From Astrobacterium formosum (GTDB taxonomy: Bacteria > Pseudomonadota > Alphaproteobacteria > Rhizobiales > Xanthobacteraceae): a DNA stretch of 64,000 bases. Location of the stretch: assembly GCA_030848545.1 (NCBI GenBank), contig JAVDCA010000005.1:1-64000 (forward strand). Reading direction: 5' to 3'. Within the stretch, counting starts at the first letter, position 1. Every line of letters begins with the position of its first letter. The notes beneath the pieces were generated by a model. That model searched no databases. It saw only the letters and a program-made list of their open reading frames with translations, and was not told the DNA's origin. This document shows positions 53,742-63,483 of this stretch, in pieces. Position numbers and translations under genes: made by a program.

Positions 53742-54530
53742 ATGGCTGTGATCCAGTCCGACGGCTGCCCCCTCTTTGTGGAGACCACCGGGCCCGAGCG
53801 TGCCCCCGTCATCATGCTGTCGAACTCGCTCGGCACCACCCACGAGATGTGGGAGCCGCAGATGAAGCTGTTCGCGCGCGACCACCGGGTCGTGCGTTAC
53901 GACCGCCGCGGCCACGGCCGCTCCGGCGTCGCCAAAGGCCCCTACACCATGGAGATGCTGGGCCGCGACGCCCTCGCCATCATGGACGCGCTGGAGCTGC
54001 AAAAGGTCAACTGGTGCGGCCTGTCCATGGGCGGCATGGTGGGTCAGTGGCTCGGCGCCAATGCGCCCGAACGCATCGAGCGCCTCGTCCTCGCCAACAC
54101 CCACTATTATTATCCGGCCAAGGATTTCTGGAACGACCGCATCCGGACGGTGAGCGAAAAAGGCCTCGCCGCCATCGTCGGGCCCAACATGGAGCGCTGG
54201 TTCACACGGGACTTCCGCGAAAACTCGCCGGGCGCGGTCGCCCGCATGTCGGACATCTTCGTGGCGACGCCGGTCGAAGGCTATCTCGCCTGCTGCGCCG
54301 CCGTCCGCGACATGGACCATCGCGAGATCCTCGGAAAGATCACCGCCCCGACGCTGGTCATCGCCGGCCGTCACGACCAGTCGACGCCCGTCGACGCGGC
54401 CGAGTACATCCGTTCGCACATCCCCGGCGCGGCGCTGACGCTGCTCGATGCCGCCCATATTTCCAATATAGAACAGGCGGACGACTTTACGGCTGAAGTG
54501 CTCGGTTTCTTCAATCAGCCGCGGCGGTGA
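53742..54530 (+). CDS. pcaD: 3-oxoadipate enol-lactonase
   Basis: The 262-residue alpha/beta hydrolase has MLSNSLGTTHEMWEPQM (oxyanion region), nucleophile GLSMGG with Ser95, Asp in AGRHDQSTP and His in DAAHISNIEQ. It hydrolyses enol-lactone to 3-oxoadipate. The length is right for a stand-alone PcaD, so it is not the PcaDC fusion; pcaC is separate, after a repeat element. Confidence 0.92.
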   Translation: MAVIQSDGCPLFVETTGPERAPVIMLSNSLGTTHEMWEPQMKLFARDHRVVRYDRRGHGRSGVAKGPYTMEMLGRDALAIMDALELQKVNWCGLSMGGMVGQWLGANAPERIERLVLANTHYYYPAKDFWNDRIRTVSEKGLAAIVGPNMERWFTRDFRENSPGAVARMSDIFVATPVEGYLACCAAVRDMDHREILGKITAPTLVIAGRHDQSTPVDAAEYIRSHIPGAALTLLDAAHISNIEQADDFTAEVLGFFNQPRR

Positions 54531-54544
54531 CCGGGCGAAGTCAC

Positions 54545-54666
54545 CGTCATTGCGAGCCACCGGGTCCAGCCTTCGGCCGGCCCGATGACAGGCTTAAGCG
54601 AAGCAATCCAGCTCTTTCTTCCGGACCCCTGGATCGCTTCGTCGGCTTCGCCTCCTCGCGATGACG
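54545..54666. repeat. Dispersed palindromic repeat, CGTCATTGCGAG family, copy 3 (interrupted)
   Basis: The left arm CGTCATTGCGAGC is split by about 35 bases (CCGGGTCCAGCCTTCGGCC and on) before GAAGCAATCCAG resumes; the right arm ends CTCGCGATGACG. It lies between pcaD and pcaC. The inserted part looks like a piece of another repeat type. Confidence 0.75.
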
Positions 54667-54690
54667 ACGAGACAGCGAGGGAGGACGTCC

Positions 54691-55086
54691 ATGGACGAAC
54701 GCGAACGCCACGATCGCGGCATGGCGCGCCGACGGCAGGTTCTCGGTGACACTTGGGTCGACAAGGCCCAGGCGGGAAGAACGCCTTTCAACACCGAGTT
54801 CCAGGAGCTCATCACCCGCTACGCCTGGGGCGAGGTGTGGACGCGGCCGCATTACGACGAGAGGACTCGGCGCGTGCTCGTCATCGGCACCATGATCGCC
54901 CTCGACAAATGGGACGAATTCCGCATGCACGTGCGCGCCGCCCTCACGGAGGGCGGATTTTCAGCGGACGACATCAAGGAGATCATCCTGCAGCAGGCGA
55001 TCTATTGCGGCGTGCCGGCCGCCAATCACGCCTTCAGGGAAGCCGGCGTGATCGTCGCCGAACTCGGCAAGGACGAAAGCGTCTGA
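54691..55086 (+). CDS. pcaC: 4-carboxymuconolactone decarboxylase
   Basis: The 131-residue protein starts at ATG 54691 behind GGGAGGAC. It has the CMD fold: GMARRRQVLGDTWVDKA, ITRYAWGEVWTR, LVIGTMIALDKWDEFRMHVRAAL and the catalytic-region EIILQQAIYCGVPAANHAF. It decarboxylates carboxymuconolactone to the enol-lactone that PcaD uses. The frame reads upstream to 54661 into the repeat. Confidence 0.93.
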   Translation: MDERERHDRGMARRRQVLGDTWVDKAQAGRTPFNTEFQELITRYAWGEVWTRPHYDERTRRVLVIGTMIALDKWDEFRMHVRAALTEGGFSADDIKEIILQQAIYCGVPAANHAFREAGVIVAELGKDESV

Positions 55087-55096
55087 CGGCCGCCCC

Positions 55097-55987
55097 TCAC
55101 CCACCGCCCTGCTCGCGGAACGCCTGCGGGGTCACTCCCGTATGCTGGCGGAAAAAGCGGGTGAAGTGGGACGGGTCGGAGAAGTTGAGGTCGTAGGCGA
55201 TCTCGTGGACCGCCAGCGTCGTGAACACGAGCTGGCGCTTGGCCTCGGTGAGAATCCGGTGGCGGATGAGATGGCCGGCCGTCACCCCGGTCGCGCGCTT
55301 GACCGCATTGTTGAGGCGGTCGACCGTCATGACGAGCTTGCCGGCATAAAAATCGAGCTGGCGTTCCCGGCGATAATTCTCCTCGATCAGTCCGCGCAGC
55401 GCCTCGACGGTCGGATCGGCAGCCCGCAGCGTGACGGCGCCGCTGCGGGCGCGGCTGACGGCATGGCGCACCAGCTCGATCGCCAGAAGGGCGAGATGTC
55501 CGCGCATGGCGAGCCGGAATCCCTCGCGGGCCAGGAAGCGTTCCTCGTCCAGGGCGACGCACCGCCCGGAAAGCCCCGCCAGCTCGGCTTCGGCGAGCGG
55601 CAGGACCGGCTCGGCGGCGAGCGCCCGCAGCCGCGCCAGCCCTTCGCCGGAACGCTCCCCGAGCCCGAATGCGACGTCTTCGGTGAACGACACCACCCAG
55701 CCCTCGGTCTCCCGCGGCACGAAGCGGAAGCCGTGGGCGACCGTCGCCGGCACCAGGATGGCGCAAGGCGCGGCAAACGGAAGCGTCGCGGCCTCCCATG
55801 TCAGATCGCCGCCGCCCCGCTCGACGACGAGAAACTGGAACAGGTTGCGGTGGCGATGGGCATGGATGGTCCAGTCATGGGCAACGGAGCGCGACGAGAT
55901 CGTCTCCACATGGATGAAGTCGAAGGCGCGGTCGTCGGGCGGATCGCCATAGAGGTGGAACAGCGGCAGGGCCGAGGAGACGCGCAT
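55097..55987 (-). CDS. AraC-family regulator (PobR-like) beside the pca genes
   Basis: The 296-residue regulator from ATG 55987 has an N-terminal cupin sensing domain (IHAHRHRNLFQFLVVERGGG) and a C-terminal double helix-turn-helix: DFYAGKLVMTVDRLNNAVKR, then LAVHEIAYDLNFSDPSHFTR and FFRQHTGVTPQAF. This class includes activators of 4-hydroxybenzoate and protocatechuate genes. It converges on pcaC with 10 bases between, and may control pcaBDC or the liv genes. The effector is unknown. Confidence 0.88.
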   Translation of the reverse strand: MRVSSALPLFHLYGDPPDDRAFDFIHVETISSRSVAHDWTIHAHRHRNLFQFLVVERGGGDLTWEAATLPFAAPCAILVPATVAHGFRFVPRETEGWVVSFTEDVAFGLGERSGEGLARLRALAAEPVLPLAEAELAGLSGRCVALDEERFLAREGFRLAMRGHLALLAIELVRHAVSRARSGAVTLRAADPTVEALRGLIEENYRRERQLDFYAGKLVMTVDRLNNAVKRATGVTAGHLIRHRILTEAKRQLVFTTLAVHEIAYDLNFSDPSHFTRFFRQHTGVTPQAFREQGGG

Positions 55988-56240
55988 GGTTCGACCTCTT
56001 GGCGGCCCCATCGCGACGGAAAAGACGTGCGCCGCCTGTGACTTTCCGTCCACTGGACGCACGTGGCGTTGCCGGCCCCGGGCAGCCCTGTTAAGATTCT
56101 ATTCAAAGATGTGGCGCACGGGCAATCAAGCCCGCGTCGGATCATCGAAAATGGGCTGGGTACGTTCCGGGGACATGGCATCCAATTTGCGTCGGAACGT
56201 GCCGTGCGTGGCAGGACATCGGGCCTGACGCGGAGGGGGA

Positions 56241-57170
56241 GTGGCGGACGCAATGGAAGTCTTTGTCCAGCAATTGATCAACGGTCTCACGCTGGGGTCG
56301 ATCTACGGCCTCATCGCCATCGGCTACACCATGGTGTTCGGCATCATCGGCATGGTCAACTTCGCCCATGGCGACGTCTTCATGGTGTCGACCTTCATCG
56401 CCCTGGTGACACTGCTGATCGTTACCACCTGGATAGGTATTTCCTCGGTGGTGATCGCGCTGTTCATCGTCCTGGTCGTCGCCATGACGCTGACCTCCCT
56501 GGTCAACTGGGCGATCGAGCGCCTCGCCTACCGGCCGTTGCGCGGCTCGTTCCGGCTGGCGCCGCTGATCTCGGCGATCGGCATGTCGATTTTCCTGTCG
56601 AATTTCGTCCAGGTTGCCCAGGGTCCGCGCAACAAGTCGGTCCCTCCCCTCGTCCAGGGCGAGTTCATCCTCATGGACGGCGGCGTCTACCAGGTGACGC
56701 TGTCCTACAAGCAGCTCATCGTGTGGGCGGTGACGGCGATCCTCCTGGCCGCGTTCTGGTACGTCGTGTCGCGTACGGCGCTCGGGCGTTCGCAACGCGC
56801 CTGCGAACAGGACCAGAAGATGGCGGCGCTGCTCGGCGTCGACGTCGACCGCACCATATCGATCACGTTCGTGATGGGCGCCGCGCTCGCGGCGGTCGCC
56901 GGCACCATGTATCTGATGTACTACGGTGTGGTGAACTTCAACGACGGCTTCGTGCCCGGCGTCAAGGCGTTCACCGCCGCCGTCCTGGGCGGCATCGGTT
57001 CGCTCCCGGGCGCCGTCATCGGCGGCCTCCTGATCGGCCTCATCGAGACCATGTGGTCCGCCTACTTCTCGATCGACTACAAGGACGTCGCCGCCTTCGC
57101 GATCCTCGCCGTGACGCTGATCTTCCTGCCGCAGGGCATTCTCGGCCGCCCGGATGTCGAAAAGGTCTGA
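56241..57170 (+). CDS. livH: Branched-chain-type ABC permease LivH
   Basis: The 309-residue permease starts at GTG 56241 (GGAGG 4 bases before) or ATG 56253. [20 protein letters not shown] and [18 protein letters not shown] are the family start; [20 protein letters not shown] is the ATPase-coupling loop. It has about eight helices. It forms the channel with LivM. Substrate choice lies with the binding proteins. Confidence 0.92.
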   Translation: MADAMEVFVQQLINGLTLGSIYGLIAIGYTMVFGIIGMVNFAHGDVFMVSTFIALVTLLIVTTWIGISSVVIALFIVLVVAMTLTSLVNWAIERLAYRPLRGSFRLAPLISAIGMSIFLSNFVQVAQGPRNKSVPPLVQGEFILMDGGVYQVTLSYKQLIVWAVTAILLAAFWYVVSRTALGRSQRACEQDQKMAALLGVDVDRTISITFVMGAALAAVAGTMYLMYYGVVNFNDGFVPGVKAFTAAVLGGIGSLPGAVIGGLLIGLIETMWSAYFSIDYKDVAAFAILAVTLIFLPQGILGRPDVEKV

Positions 57171-57171
57171 C

Positions 57172-58539
57172 ATGCCGGAAATCTCCACCACGTCGACAGG
57201 CCCGCAGTTCGGGCCGGTGTTCAAGGATGCCGCCGCGACTGCGGCGATCTCGTTCCTGATGTTCCTGCCCCTGATCGGCTTCATCACGGTGCAGGACATC
57301 CGCAACGTGCTGGTGCTCGACACGCGCTGGACGTTGCTGTTCATCCTGGTCGCGCTCATCACCGCGGGTCGGCTCGCCTACACGCTGGTGCTGCTGCCGA
57401 GGAGCGCCCGGCGTGCCCATCGAGCGCCGGCGCCGGCATCACCGATCGTCGCCGCCATCGGCCGCTGGTTCACTCCCTTCGTGGTCGGTTTCGTCATCGT
57501 CTACCCGATCCTGATCATGGGACTGGTGCCCGGCGGCGCCCTCAAATGGGTCGACAATTTCGGCATCCAGATCCTGATCTACGTGATGCTCGGGCTCGGC
57601 CTCAACATCGTCGTCGGCCTCGCCGGACTGCTCGATCTGGGCTACGTCGCCTTCTATGCGGTCGGGGCATATTCCTACGCTCTGCTCGCCAAGACCTTCG
57701 GATTTTCGTTCTACATGCTGTTGCCGCTGGCCGGCTGCCTGGCCGCCTTCTGGGGCATCATCCTCGGCTTCCCGGTGCTGCGGCTGCGCGGCGACTATCT
57801 CGCCATCGTGACGCTGGCGTTCGGCGAGATCATCCGCCTGGTGCTGGTCAACTGGGTCGACCTCACCAACGGCTATGCGGGCATCAGCGGCATTCCGCGG
57901 CCGACCTTCTTCGGCATTCCCTTCAACGCCAACGACGATGGCTTTGCGGCCGTGTTCGGCCTGCCGTTCACGCCGATCTACCGCACCATCTTCCTCTACT
58001 ATCTCATCCTGGCGCTGGTGCTCCTGACCGCCTTCGTGACCATCCGGCTGCGCCGTCTGCCGGTCGGCCGCGCCTGGGAAGCTTTGCGCGAGGACGAAAT
58101 CGCCTGCCGGTCGCTCGGCATCAACACCACCAGCACGAAGCTCACCGCCTTCTCCATCGGGGCGATGTTCGGCGGCTTCGCGGGCTCGTTCTTCGCCGCC
58201 CGGCAGGGGTTCATTTCGCCGGAAACATTCAACTTCCTGGAATCGGCGACCATCGTCGCCATCGTGGTGCTCGGCGGCATGGGCAGCCAGATCGGCGTCG
58301 CCGTCGCCGCCGTCGCGATGGTCGGCGGCACCGAGATCCTGCGCGAACTGGATTGGCTCAAGGACATCTTCGGACAGGAATTCGACCCCGGCCAGTACCG
58401 CATGCTGTTGTTCGGCTTCGCCATGGTGATCATCATGGTGTTCAAGCCGCGCGGGCTGGTCTCGACCCGCGAGCCGTCGGTTGCCCTGACCGAGCGCAAG
58501 ATGATTTCCGCCGGCATGGTCAAGGAGGGGCACGGATGA
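57172..58539 (+). CDS. livM: Branched-chain-type ABC permease LivM
   Basis: The 455-residue protein from ATG 57172 has an N-terminal extension of about 100 residues with extra helices before the core ([32 protein letters not shown]; the clear part is [16 protein letters not shown]). [20 protein letters not shown] is the coupling loop. It follows livH by one base and overlaps livG by ATGA. Confidence 0.92.
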   Translation: MPEISTTSTGPQFGPVFKDAAATAAISFLMFLPLIGFITVQDIRNVLVLDTRWTLLFILVALITAGRLAYTLVLLPRSARRAHRAPAPASPIVAAIGRWFTPFVVGFVIVYPILIMGLVPGGALKWVDNFGIQILIYVMLGLGLNIVVGLAGLLDLGYVAFYAVGAYSYALLAKTFGFSFYMLLPLAGCLAAFWGIILGFPVLRLRGDYLAIVTLAFGEIIRLVLVNWVDLTNGYAGISGIPRPTFFGIPFNANDDGFAAVFGLPFTPIYRTIFLYYLILALVLLTAFVTIRLRRLPVGRAWEALREDEIACRSLGINTTSTKLTAFSIGAMFGGFAGSFFAARQGFISPETFNFLESATIVAIVVLGGMGSQIGVAVAAVAMVGGTEILRELDWLKDIFGQEFDPGQYRMLLFGFAMVIIMVFKPRGLVSTREPSVALTERKMISAGMVKEGHG

Positions 58540-59444
58540 AGCCCGCGCCCGACACCCTGCTCGCGGTCGAGCATCTCACCATGCGGTTCGGCGGCCTCGT
58601 CGCCATCAGCGCCTTGTCGTTCGAGGCCCGCCAGGGCGAGATCACCGCCCTGATCGGTCCCAACGGGGCCGGCAAAACCACGGTCTTCAACTGTATCACC
58701 GGCTTCTACCGGCCCACCGAGGGCCGCTTGGCGCTGCGGCATGGCGACGCCAGCGTATGGGGCGAGATCGATGCCCTCACGCTGCGCGGCGACCGCTCCG
58801 TCAAGCGTCCGCACGGCGCGCTCTATCTGCTCGAGCGCATGCCCGACTACCTGGTGACGCAGAAGGCCAAGGTGGCGCGCACTTTTCAGAACATCCGCAT
58901 GTTCACCGGCATGACGGTCCTGGAAAACCTCCTGGTCGCCCAGCACAACCCGCTGATGCTGGCATCCGGCTTCACGTTCCTGGGCGTGCTCGGCTTCGCC
59001 TCCTATGGGCGCGCCGAAAAGGCGGCGATCGACAAGGCCCGCTACTGGCTCGAAATGACGCGGCTCACCGACCGCGCCGACGATCCCGCCGGAGAACTGC
59101 CCTATGGGGCGCAGCGCCGGCTCGAAATTGCCCGCGCGATGTGCACCGACCCGGTCCTTCTCTGTCTCGACGAGCCGGCGGCGGGACTCAATCCCCGCGA
59201 GAGTGCCGAATTGAACGAGTTGATCCTGAGTATCCGCAGCGACCACGCCACCTCGGTCCTGTTGATCGAACACGACATGTCGGTGGTGATGGAGATTTCC
59301 GATCACGTCGTCGTCCTCGATTACGGCGTCAAGATCGCCGACGGGACGCCCGCCGATGTCCGCAACGACCAGAAGGTCATTGCCGCTTATTTGGGCGTCG
59401 ACGACGAGGATGTCGCCCGCGCCGAAGCGGAGGTCGGGCTGTGA
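58536..59444 (+). CDS. livG: Branched-chain-type ABC ATPase LivG (long form)
   Basis: The 302-residue ATPase has Walker [10 protein letters not shown] at residues 41-49, Q-loop RTFQNIRMF and Walker [14 protein letters not shown], then the H-loop LLIEHDMS. Between Walker A and the Q-loop it has an insert of about 40 residues ([20 protein letters not shown], then [15 protein letters not shown]) not present in E. coli LivG (255 residues). The signature [17 protein letters not shown] is canonical. It is followed by a repeat and livF. Confidence 0.92.
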   Translation: MKPAPDTLLAVEHLTMRFGGLVAISALSFEARQGEITALIGPNGAGKTTVFNCITGFYRPTEGRLALRHGDASVWGEIDALTLRGDRSVKRPHGALYLLERMPDYLVTQKAKVARTFQNIRMFTGMTVLENLLVAQHNPLMLASGFTFLGVLGFASYGRAEKAAIDKARYWLEMTRLTDRADDPAGELPYGAQRRLEIARAMCTDPVLLCLDEPAAGLNPRESAELNELILSIRSDHATSVLLIEHDMSVVMEISDHVVVLDYGVKIADGTPADVRNDQKVIAAYLGVDDEDVARAEAEVGL

Positions 59445-59476
59445 GAGTACATATTTTCCGACATTCCGCCCGTCGA

Positions 59477-59562
59477 CGTCATCGCGAGGAGGCGAAGCCG
59501 ACGAAGCGATCCAGCCTTTTCTTTGCGGCCCTTGGATTGCTTCGCTGCGTTCGCAATGACGG
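59477..59562. repeat. Dispersed palindromic repeat, CGTCATTGCGAG family, copy 4
   Basis: CGTCATCGCGAGGAGGCGAAG leads to GAAGCGATCCAG; the right arm TTGGATTGCTTCGCTGCG ends GCAATGACGG. It fills most of the 127-bp space between livG and livF. Confidence 0.85.
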
Positions 59563-59571
59563 AGCGGCAAC

Positions 59572-60297
59572 ATGACCGAGCCCCTCCTGTCCATTCGCGG
59601 CGTCAAGGCGAGCTACGGCCACGTCGCCGCCCTCAAGGGCGTCGATCTGGACGTCAGCGAAGGCGAGATCGTCACCCTGATCGGCGCCAACGGCGCCGGC
59701 AAATCGACCTTGATGATGACGGTCTTCGGCAAACCCCGTGCCCATGCCGGACAGATCATCTATTCCGGCGAGGACATCACCCGGCGTCCCACGCACTTGA
59801 TCGCCCGCATGCGCATCGCCCAGGCGCCGGAAGGCCGCCGCATCTTCGCGCGCATGAGCGTGTACGAGAACCTGCAGATGGGCGCCGCTGTCAATCCGGA
59901 CGCCGATTTCGAGCAGAACCTCGAACATGTGCTCGGCCTGTTTCCACGTCTGGCGCAACGGCTGCATCAGCGCGGCGGAACGCTGTCGGGCGGCGAACAG
60001 CAGATGCTGGCGATCGCGCGCGCGCTGATGGGCAAACCGCGCCTGCTATTGCTCGACGAGCCCTCGCTCGGGCTGGCGCCGCTGATCGCCCAGCAGATCT
60101 TCGACATCATCCACGAACTCAACGCCCGCGACCGGCTCACCGTGTTTCTGGTCGAGCAGAACGCCTATCACGCTCTCAAGCTCGCCCATCGCGGCTACGT
60201 CATGGTCAACGGGCTGATCACCATGGCGGGAAGCGGCCGCGATCTCCTGGAACGCCCGGAAGTGAAGGCCGCCTATCTGGAAGGCGGGAGGCATTGA
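59572..60297 (+). CDS. livF: Branched-chain-type ABC ATPase LivF
   Basis: The 241-residue ATPase has Walker A GANGAGKST at about residues 38-46, the Q-loop AQAPEGRRIF, signature LSGGEQQMLAIARALM and Walker B LLLLDEPSLGLAP, all typical of LivF. It pairs with LivG at the membrane. Its stop overlaps the following small gene (TGATG). Confidence 0.93.
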   Translation: MTEPLLSIRGVKASYGHVAALKGVDLDVSEGEIVTLIGANGAGKSTLMMTVFGKPRAHAGQIIYSGEDITRRPTHLIARMRIAQAPEGRRIFARMSVYENLQMGAAVNPDADFEQNLEHVLGLFPRLAQRLHQRGGTLSGGEQQMLAIARALMGKPRLLLLDEPSLGLAPLIAQQIFDIIHELNARDRLTVFLVEQNAYHALKLAHRGYVMVNGLITMAGSGRDLLERPEVKAAYLEGGRH

Positions 60298-60617
60298 TGC
60301 ACGGCATCTTCTACGAAGGTGAGTCCTTCGGCGTCTTCCTGCTGGTGACCGTCTTCCTCGGCGGCGGCGCCGGCGCCCTCGCGGGCCGGGCGATCGCGTT
60401 GACCTGGCGTCCGGCGCCGATGGTGCTCGCCTACATGATCGTGCTCGGCTGGGCAGTCCGCTTCATTCATTTCAGCCTGTTCGGCGGCACGCTGTTGTCG
60501 CTGCAGTACTACGCCGCCGACACAGCCGTCGCGATCGCCTGCGCGAGCGCCGGATTCCTGTACACTCGGCGGCGCCAGATGGCACGCCAATACGGCTTTC
60601 TCAACCTGCCGTCGTGA
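60297..60617 (+). CDS. Small membrane protein linked to liv genes (DUF6867-like)
   Basis: The 106-residue protein has about three membrane helices (FGVFLLVTVFLGGGAGALAG; MVLAYMIVLGWAVRFIHFSL; YAADTAVAIACASAGFLYT) and a basic C-terminus (RRRQMARQYGFL). It overlaps the livF stop by one base. Proteins of this kind sit next to liv operons in Rhizobiales and are filed, as I recall, under DUF6867. A role as accessory subunit of the transporter is inference. Confidence 0.75.
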   Translation: MHGIFYEGESFGVFLLVTVFLGGGAGALAGRAIALTWRPAPMVLAYMIVLGWAVRFIHFSLFGGTLLSLQYYAADTAVAIACASAGFLYTRRRQMARQYGFLNLPS

Positions 60618-60773
60618 GCCTCACCTGAATCACACGTTTCCCGCGGTTCTGCGCTTTATCTCGCGGCTCCCTGCGGCGTGACTTTTGCTTTGCTTCGAGC
60701 ATCGTTTTTCATCGATCGGCGGTGCAAGCCGATTGCGTCGACCGATGCACCGCCATCACAGAGGGAGACTCGC

Positions 60774-61892
60774 ATGAGAACCTTATCTACTGTCGGCCTC
60801 GCGCTCGGCCTCGCGGCTCTCGTGACGTCGCCGGCATCGGCCCAGGTCAAGATGGGCGTCGCCGCCCCGATGACCGGCGGTAGCGCCGCCTTCGGATCGC
60901 AGATCAGGAACGGCGCCGACCAGGCGGTTGCCGACATCAACGAAGCCGGCGGCGTTCTCGGCCAGAAGATCACGCTGATGGTCGGGGACGACCGCGCCGA
61001 TCCCAAGGAAGGCGTCTCGGTCGCCAACAAGTTCGCCGCCGACGGTGTCAAGTTCGTGATCGGTCACTTCAACTCCGGCGTCACCATGCCGTCCTCGGAG
61101 GTCGCGCAGGAGAACGGCATCCTGCAGATCACGCCTGCTTCGACCAACCCGAAGGTCACCGACCGCGGCATGTGGAATATGTTCCGCATCTGCGGCCGCG
61201 ACGATCAGCAGGGCACGGTCGCGGGCGAATACATCCTGAAAGCCTTCGCCGGCAAGAAGGTCGCCGTGGTACACGACAAGACCACCTACGGTCAGGGCCT
61301 CGCCGACGAGACCCGCAAGGCGATCAACAAGGGCGGTCTCAAGGAAGTCCTCTACGAGGGCGTCAACACTGGAGAAAAGGACTACACCGCCCTCGTCTCC
61401 AAGATCAAAGCCTCCGGTGCCGATCTCGTCTATTGGGGCGGCCTCTACGACACCGGCGGCCTGATCGTGCGCCAGATGCGCGATCAGGCGGTCAAGGCGC
61501 CTCTGATGGGTGGCGACGGCATCGCCTCCGACGAGTTCGCCTCGATCGGCGGTCCCGGCGTCGAAGGCACGCTGATGACCTACGGACCCGATCCGCGCAA
61601 CAATCCGGAGGCGAAGGCGATCGTCGAGAAATTCCGCGCCAAGAAGTTCGAGCCGGAAGCCTACACGCTCTACGCCTACGCTTCCGTCCAGGTGATCAAG
61701 CAGGCGGCGGAAGTCGCCAAGTCGCTCGATCCCAAAAAAGTCGCCGAAGCGATGCATTCGGGCGTCAAGTTCAAGACCGTCCTCGGCGATCTCTCGTTCG
61801 ACAAGAAGGGCGACATCACCAAGCTCGACTTCGTCGTCTTCACCTGGAAGAAGGGCGCCGACGGCAAGCTCTCCTACGTGGAATTGAAATAA
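60774..61892 (+). CDS. livK: Periplasmic binding protein LivK, first copy
   Basis: The 372-residue protein from ATG 60774 (GAGGGAG upstream) has a signal peptide ending ASA-QVKMG and the LivK/LIVAT pattern GVAAPMTGGSAAFGSQIRNG, ADQAVADINEAGGVLGQKI, FNSGVTMPSSEVAQENGI and TTYGQGLADETRKA. It binds the substrate and docks to LivHM. It is very similar to the next gene. An intrinsic terminator follows. Confidence 0.93.
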   Translation: MRTLSTVGLALGLAALVTSPASAQVKMGVAAPMTGGSAAFGSQIRNGADQAVADINEAGGVLGQKITLMVGDDRADPKEGVSVANKFAADGVKFVIGHFNSGVTMPSSEVAQENGILQITPASTNPKVTDRGMWNMFRICGRDDQQGTVAGEYILKAFAGKKVAVVHDKTTYGQGLADETRKAINKGGLKEVLYEGVNTGEKDYTALVSKIKASGADLVYWGGLYDTGGLIVRQMRDQAVKAPLMGGDGIASDEFASIGGPGVEGTLMTYGPDPRNNPEAKAIVEKFRAKKFEPEAYTLYAYASVQVIKQAAEVAKSLDPKKVAEAMHSGVKFKTVLGDLSFDKKGDITKLDFVVFTWKKGADGKLSYVELK

Positions 61893-61937
61893 GCACCCGC
61901 ATTTCCCGGACGTTCCCGTCCTGGTCGATCTCCCTTG

Positions 61938-61972
61938 CCGGGTCCGCCTATCGCGGGCCCGGTTTTCTTTTT
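61938..61972 (+). terminator. Intrinsic terminator after the first livK
   Basis: The stem CCGGGTCCGC/GCGGGCCCGG (one G-T pair) with a 5-base loop is followed by TTTTCTTTTT. Confidence 0.9.
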
Positions 61973-62174
61973 GGCCAGCCATCGGGCGGCGCGGCCGACG
62001 TTTGCGGCAAGCCTTGCGCCAAGCCTCGCGCCAAGATGGTACGCATTTTGCCTGCACAAGTAATAATAGGCCTGTTCGGTATCTCGGGCTGGCGTCGCAA
62101 TGCGTGGTAAGCTAGCATTTCGACCACCTGCGGACGAGATCCGACAGTCGTTCACCCACGAGGGAGCACCCCCG

Positions 62175-63308
62175 ATGAAAAAGATCACCACCGTCGCGTT
62201 GGCAATGAGTATCGGTCTCGCGCTCGGCGGCAACGCCTCGGCGCAGATCAAGTTCGGCGTCCAGGGCCCGATGACCGGCGCCAATGCGGCGTTCGGCGCC
62301 CAGATCAAGAACGGCTCCGAACAGGCGATCAACGATATCAACGCCGCCGGCGGCATTCTCGGACAGAAGATCAGCGTCCAGTTCGGCGACGACGCCGCCG
62401 ATCCCAAGCAGGGCGTGTCGATCGCCAACAAGTTTTCCGGCGACGGCGTCAAGTTCGTGATCGGTCCGTTCAACTCCGGCGTCACCATGCCAACGTCGGA
62501 GGTCTACCACGAAAACGGTATCCTGGAGATCACCCCGTCGGCGACCAATCCGAAGGTCACCGAGCGCGGCATGTGGAACATCTTCCGCACCTGCGGTCGC
62601 GATGACCAGCAGGGCGCCGTTGCGGGCGCCTATATCGTCAAGAACTTCAAGGGCAAGAAGATCGCCATCGTGCACGACAAGACCACCTATGGCCAGGGCC
62701 TCGCCGACGAGACCAAGAAGGCCATGGCCAAGGGCGGCATGAAGGACGTGCTGTACGAGGGCGTGAACCAGGGCGAAAAGGACTTTTCCGCGCTGGTGTC
62801 GAAGATCAAGCAGACCGGCGCCGACCTCGTCTACTGGGGCGGCCTGCACACGGAGGCCGGCCTGATCGTGCGCCAGATGCGCGACCAGGGCATCAAGGCG
62901 CCGCTGATGGGTGGCGACGGCATCACCACCGACGAGTTCGCCGCCATCGGCGGACCCGGCGTCGAGGGCACACTGATGACCTACGGCCCCGATCCGCGCA
63001 GCAATCCGGCAGCGAAGGACGTGGTCGCCAAATTCCGTGCCGCCAAGTACGAACCGGAGGCCTACACGCTCTACAGCTACGCCGCCGTGCAGCTCATCCA
63101 TCAGGCGGCGGAAGCCGCGAAGTCGCTCGATCCCAAAAAGGTCGCCGAGAAGCTCCACTCGGGCATGAAATTCAAGACCGTGCTGGGTGACCTCTCGTTC
63201 GACAAGAAAGGCGATCTCACCCATCTCGACTACGTGATGTACACCTGGAAGAAGGGCCCCGACGGCAAGATCTCCTACTTCCAGAACGACGCGCCGAAGA
63301 CCCAGTAA
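62175..63308 (+). CDS. livK: Periplasmic binding protein LivK, second copy
   Basis: The 377-residue protein from ATG 62175 has a signal peptide (KKITTVALAMSIGLALGGNASA) and the same blocks as the first copy (GVQGPMTGANAAFGAQIKNG; TTYGQGLADETKKA). By eye most residues are identical, with differences at likely pocket positions (for example FRTCGRDD against FRICGRDD and WGGLHTEAG against WGGLYDTGG). The gap before it has its own promoter space of 200 bp, so the copies may be expressed separately. It ends with a terminator. Confidence 0.93.
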   Translation: MKKITTVALAMSIGLALGGNASAQIKFGVQGPMTGANAAFGAQIKNGSEQAINDINAAGGILGQKISVQFGDDAADPKQGVSIANKFSGDGVKFVIGPFNSGVTMPTSEVYHENGILEITPSATNPKVTERGMWNIFRTCGRDDQQGAVAGAYIVKNFKGKKIAIVHDKTTYGQGLADETKKAMAKGGMKDVLYEGVNQGEKDFSALVSKIKQTGADLVYWGGLHTEAGLIVRQMRDQGIKAPLMGGDGITTDEFAAIGGPGVEGTLMTYGPDPRSNPAAKDVVAKFRAAKYEPEAYTLYSYAAVQLIHQAAEAAKSLDPKKVAEKLHSGMKFKTVLGDLSFDKKGDLTHLDYVMYTWKKGPDGKISYFQNDAPKTQ

Positions 63309-63370
63309 GCGCATCGAGGCAGCGGACGAACCGCGCCCCCGTCGAGCGCGGCGCCCGGATTGACGAACGG

Positions 63371-63418
63371 GCCCGATCATGTCCTTTGGCGCCAAGCCAG
63401 ACATGGTCGGGCTTTTTT
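63371..63418 (+). terminator. Intrinsic terminator after the second livK
   Basis: The 13-bp stem GCCCGATCATGTC/GACATGGTCGGGC (one G-T pair) with a 16-base loop is followed by six T. Confidence 0.93.
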
Positions 63419-63483
63419 AATGTCGGTCTTTCGGGCGGGCTCGTACCTTCGCCTGCGCGGCCGAACGGAATCGTGGTGAAGCC

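Noticed and set aside
60618-60773. Attenuator or leader peptide before the first livK
   Set aside because: No run of Leu/Val/Ile codons and no alternating stems were seen.
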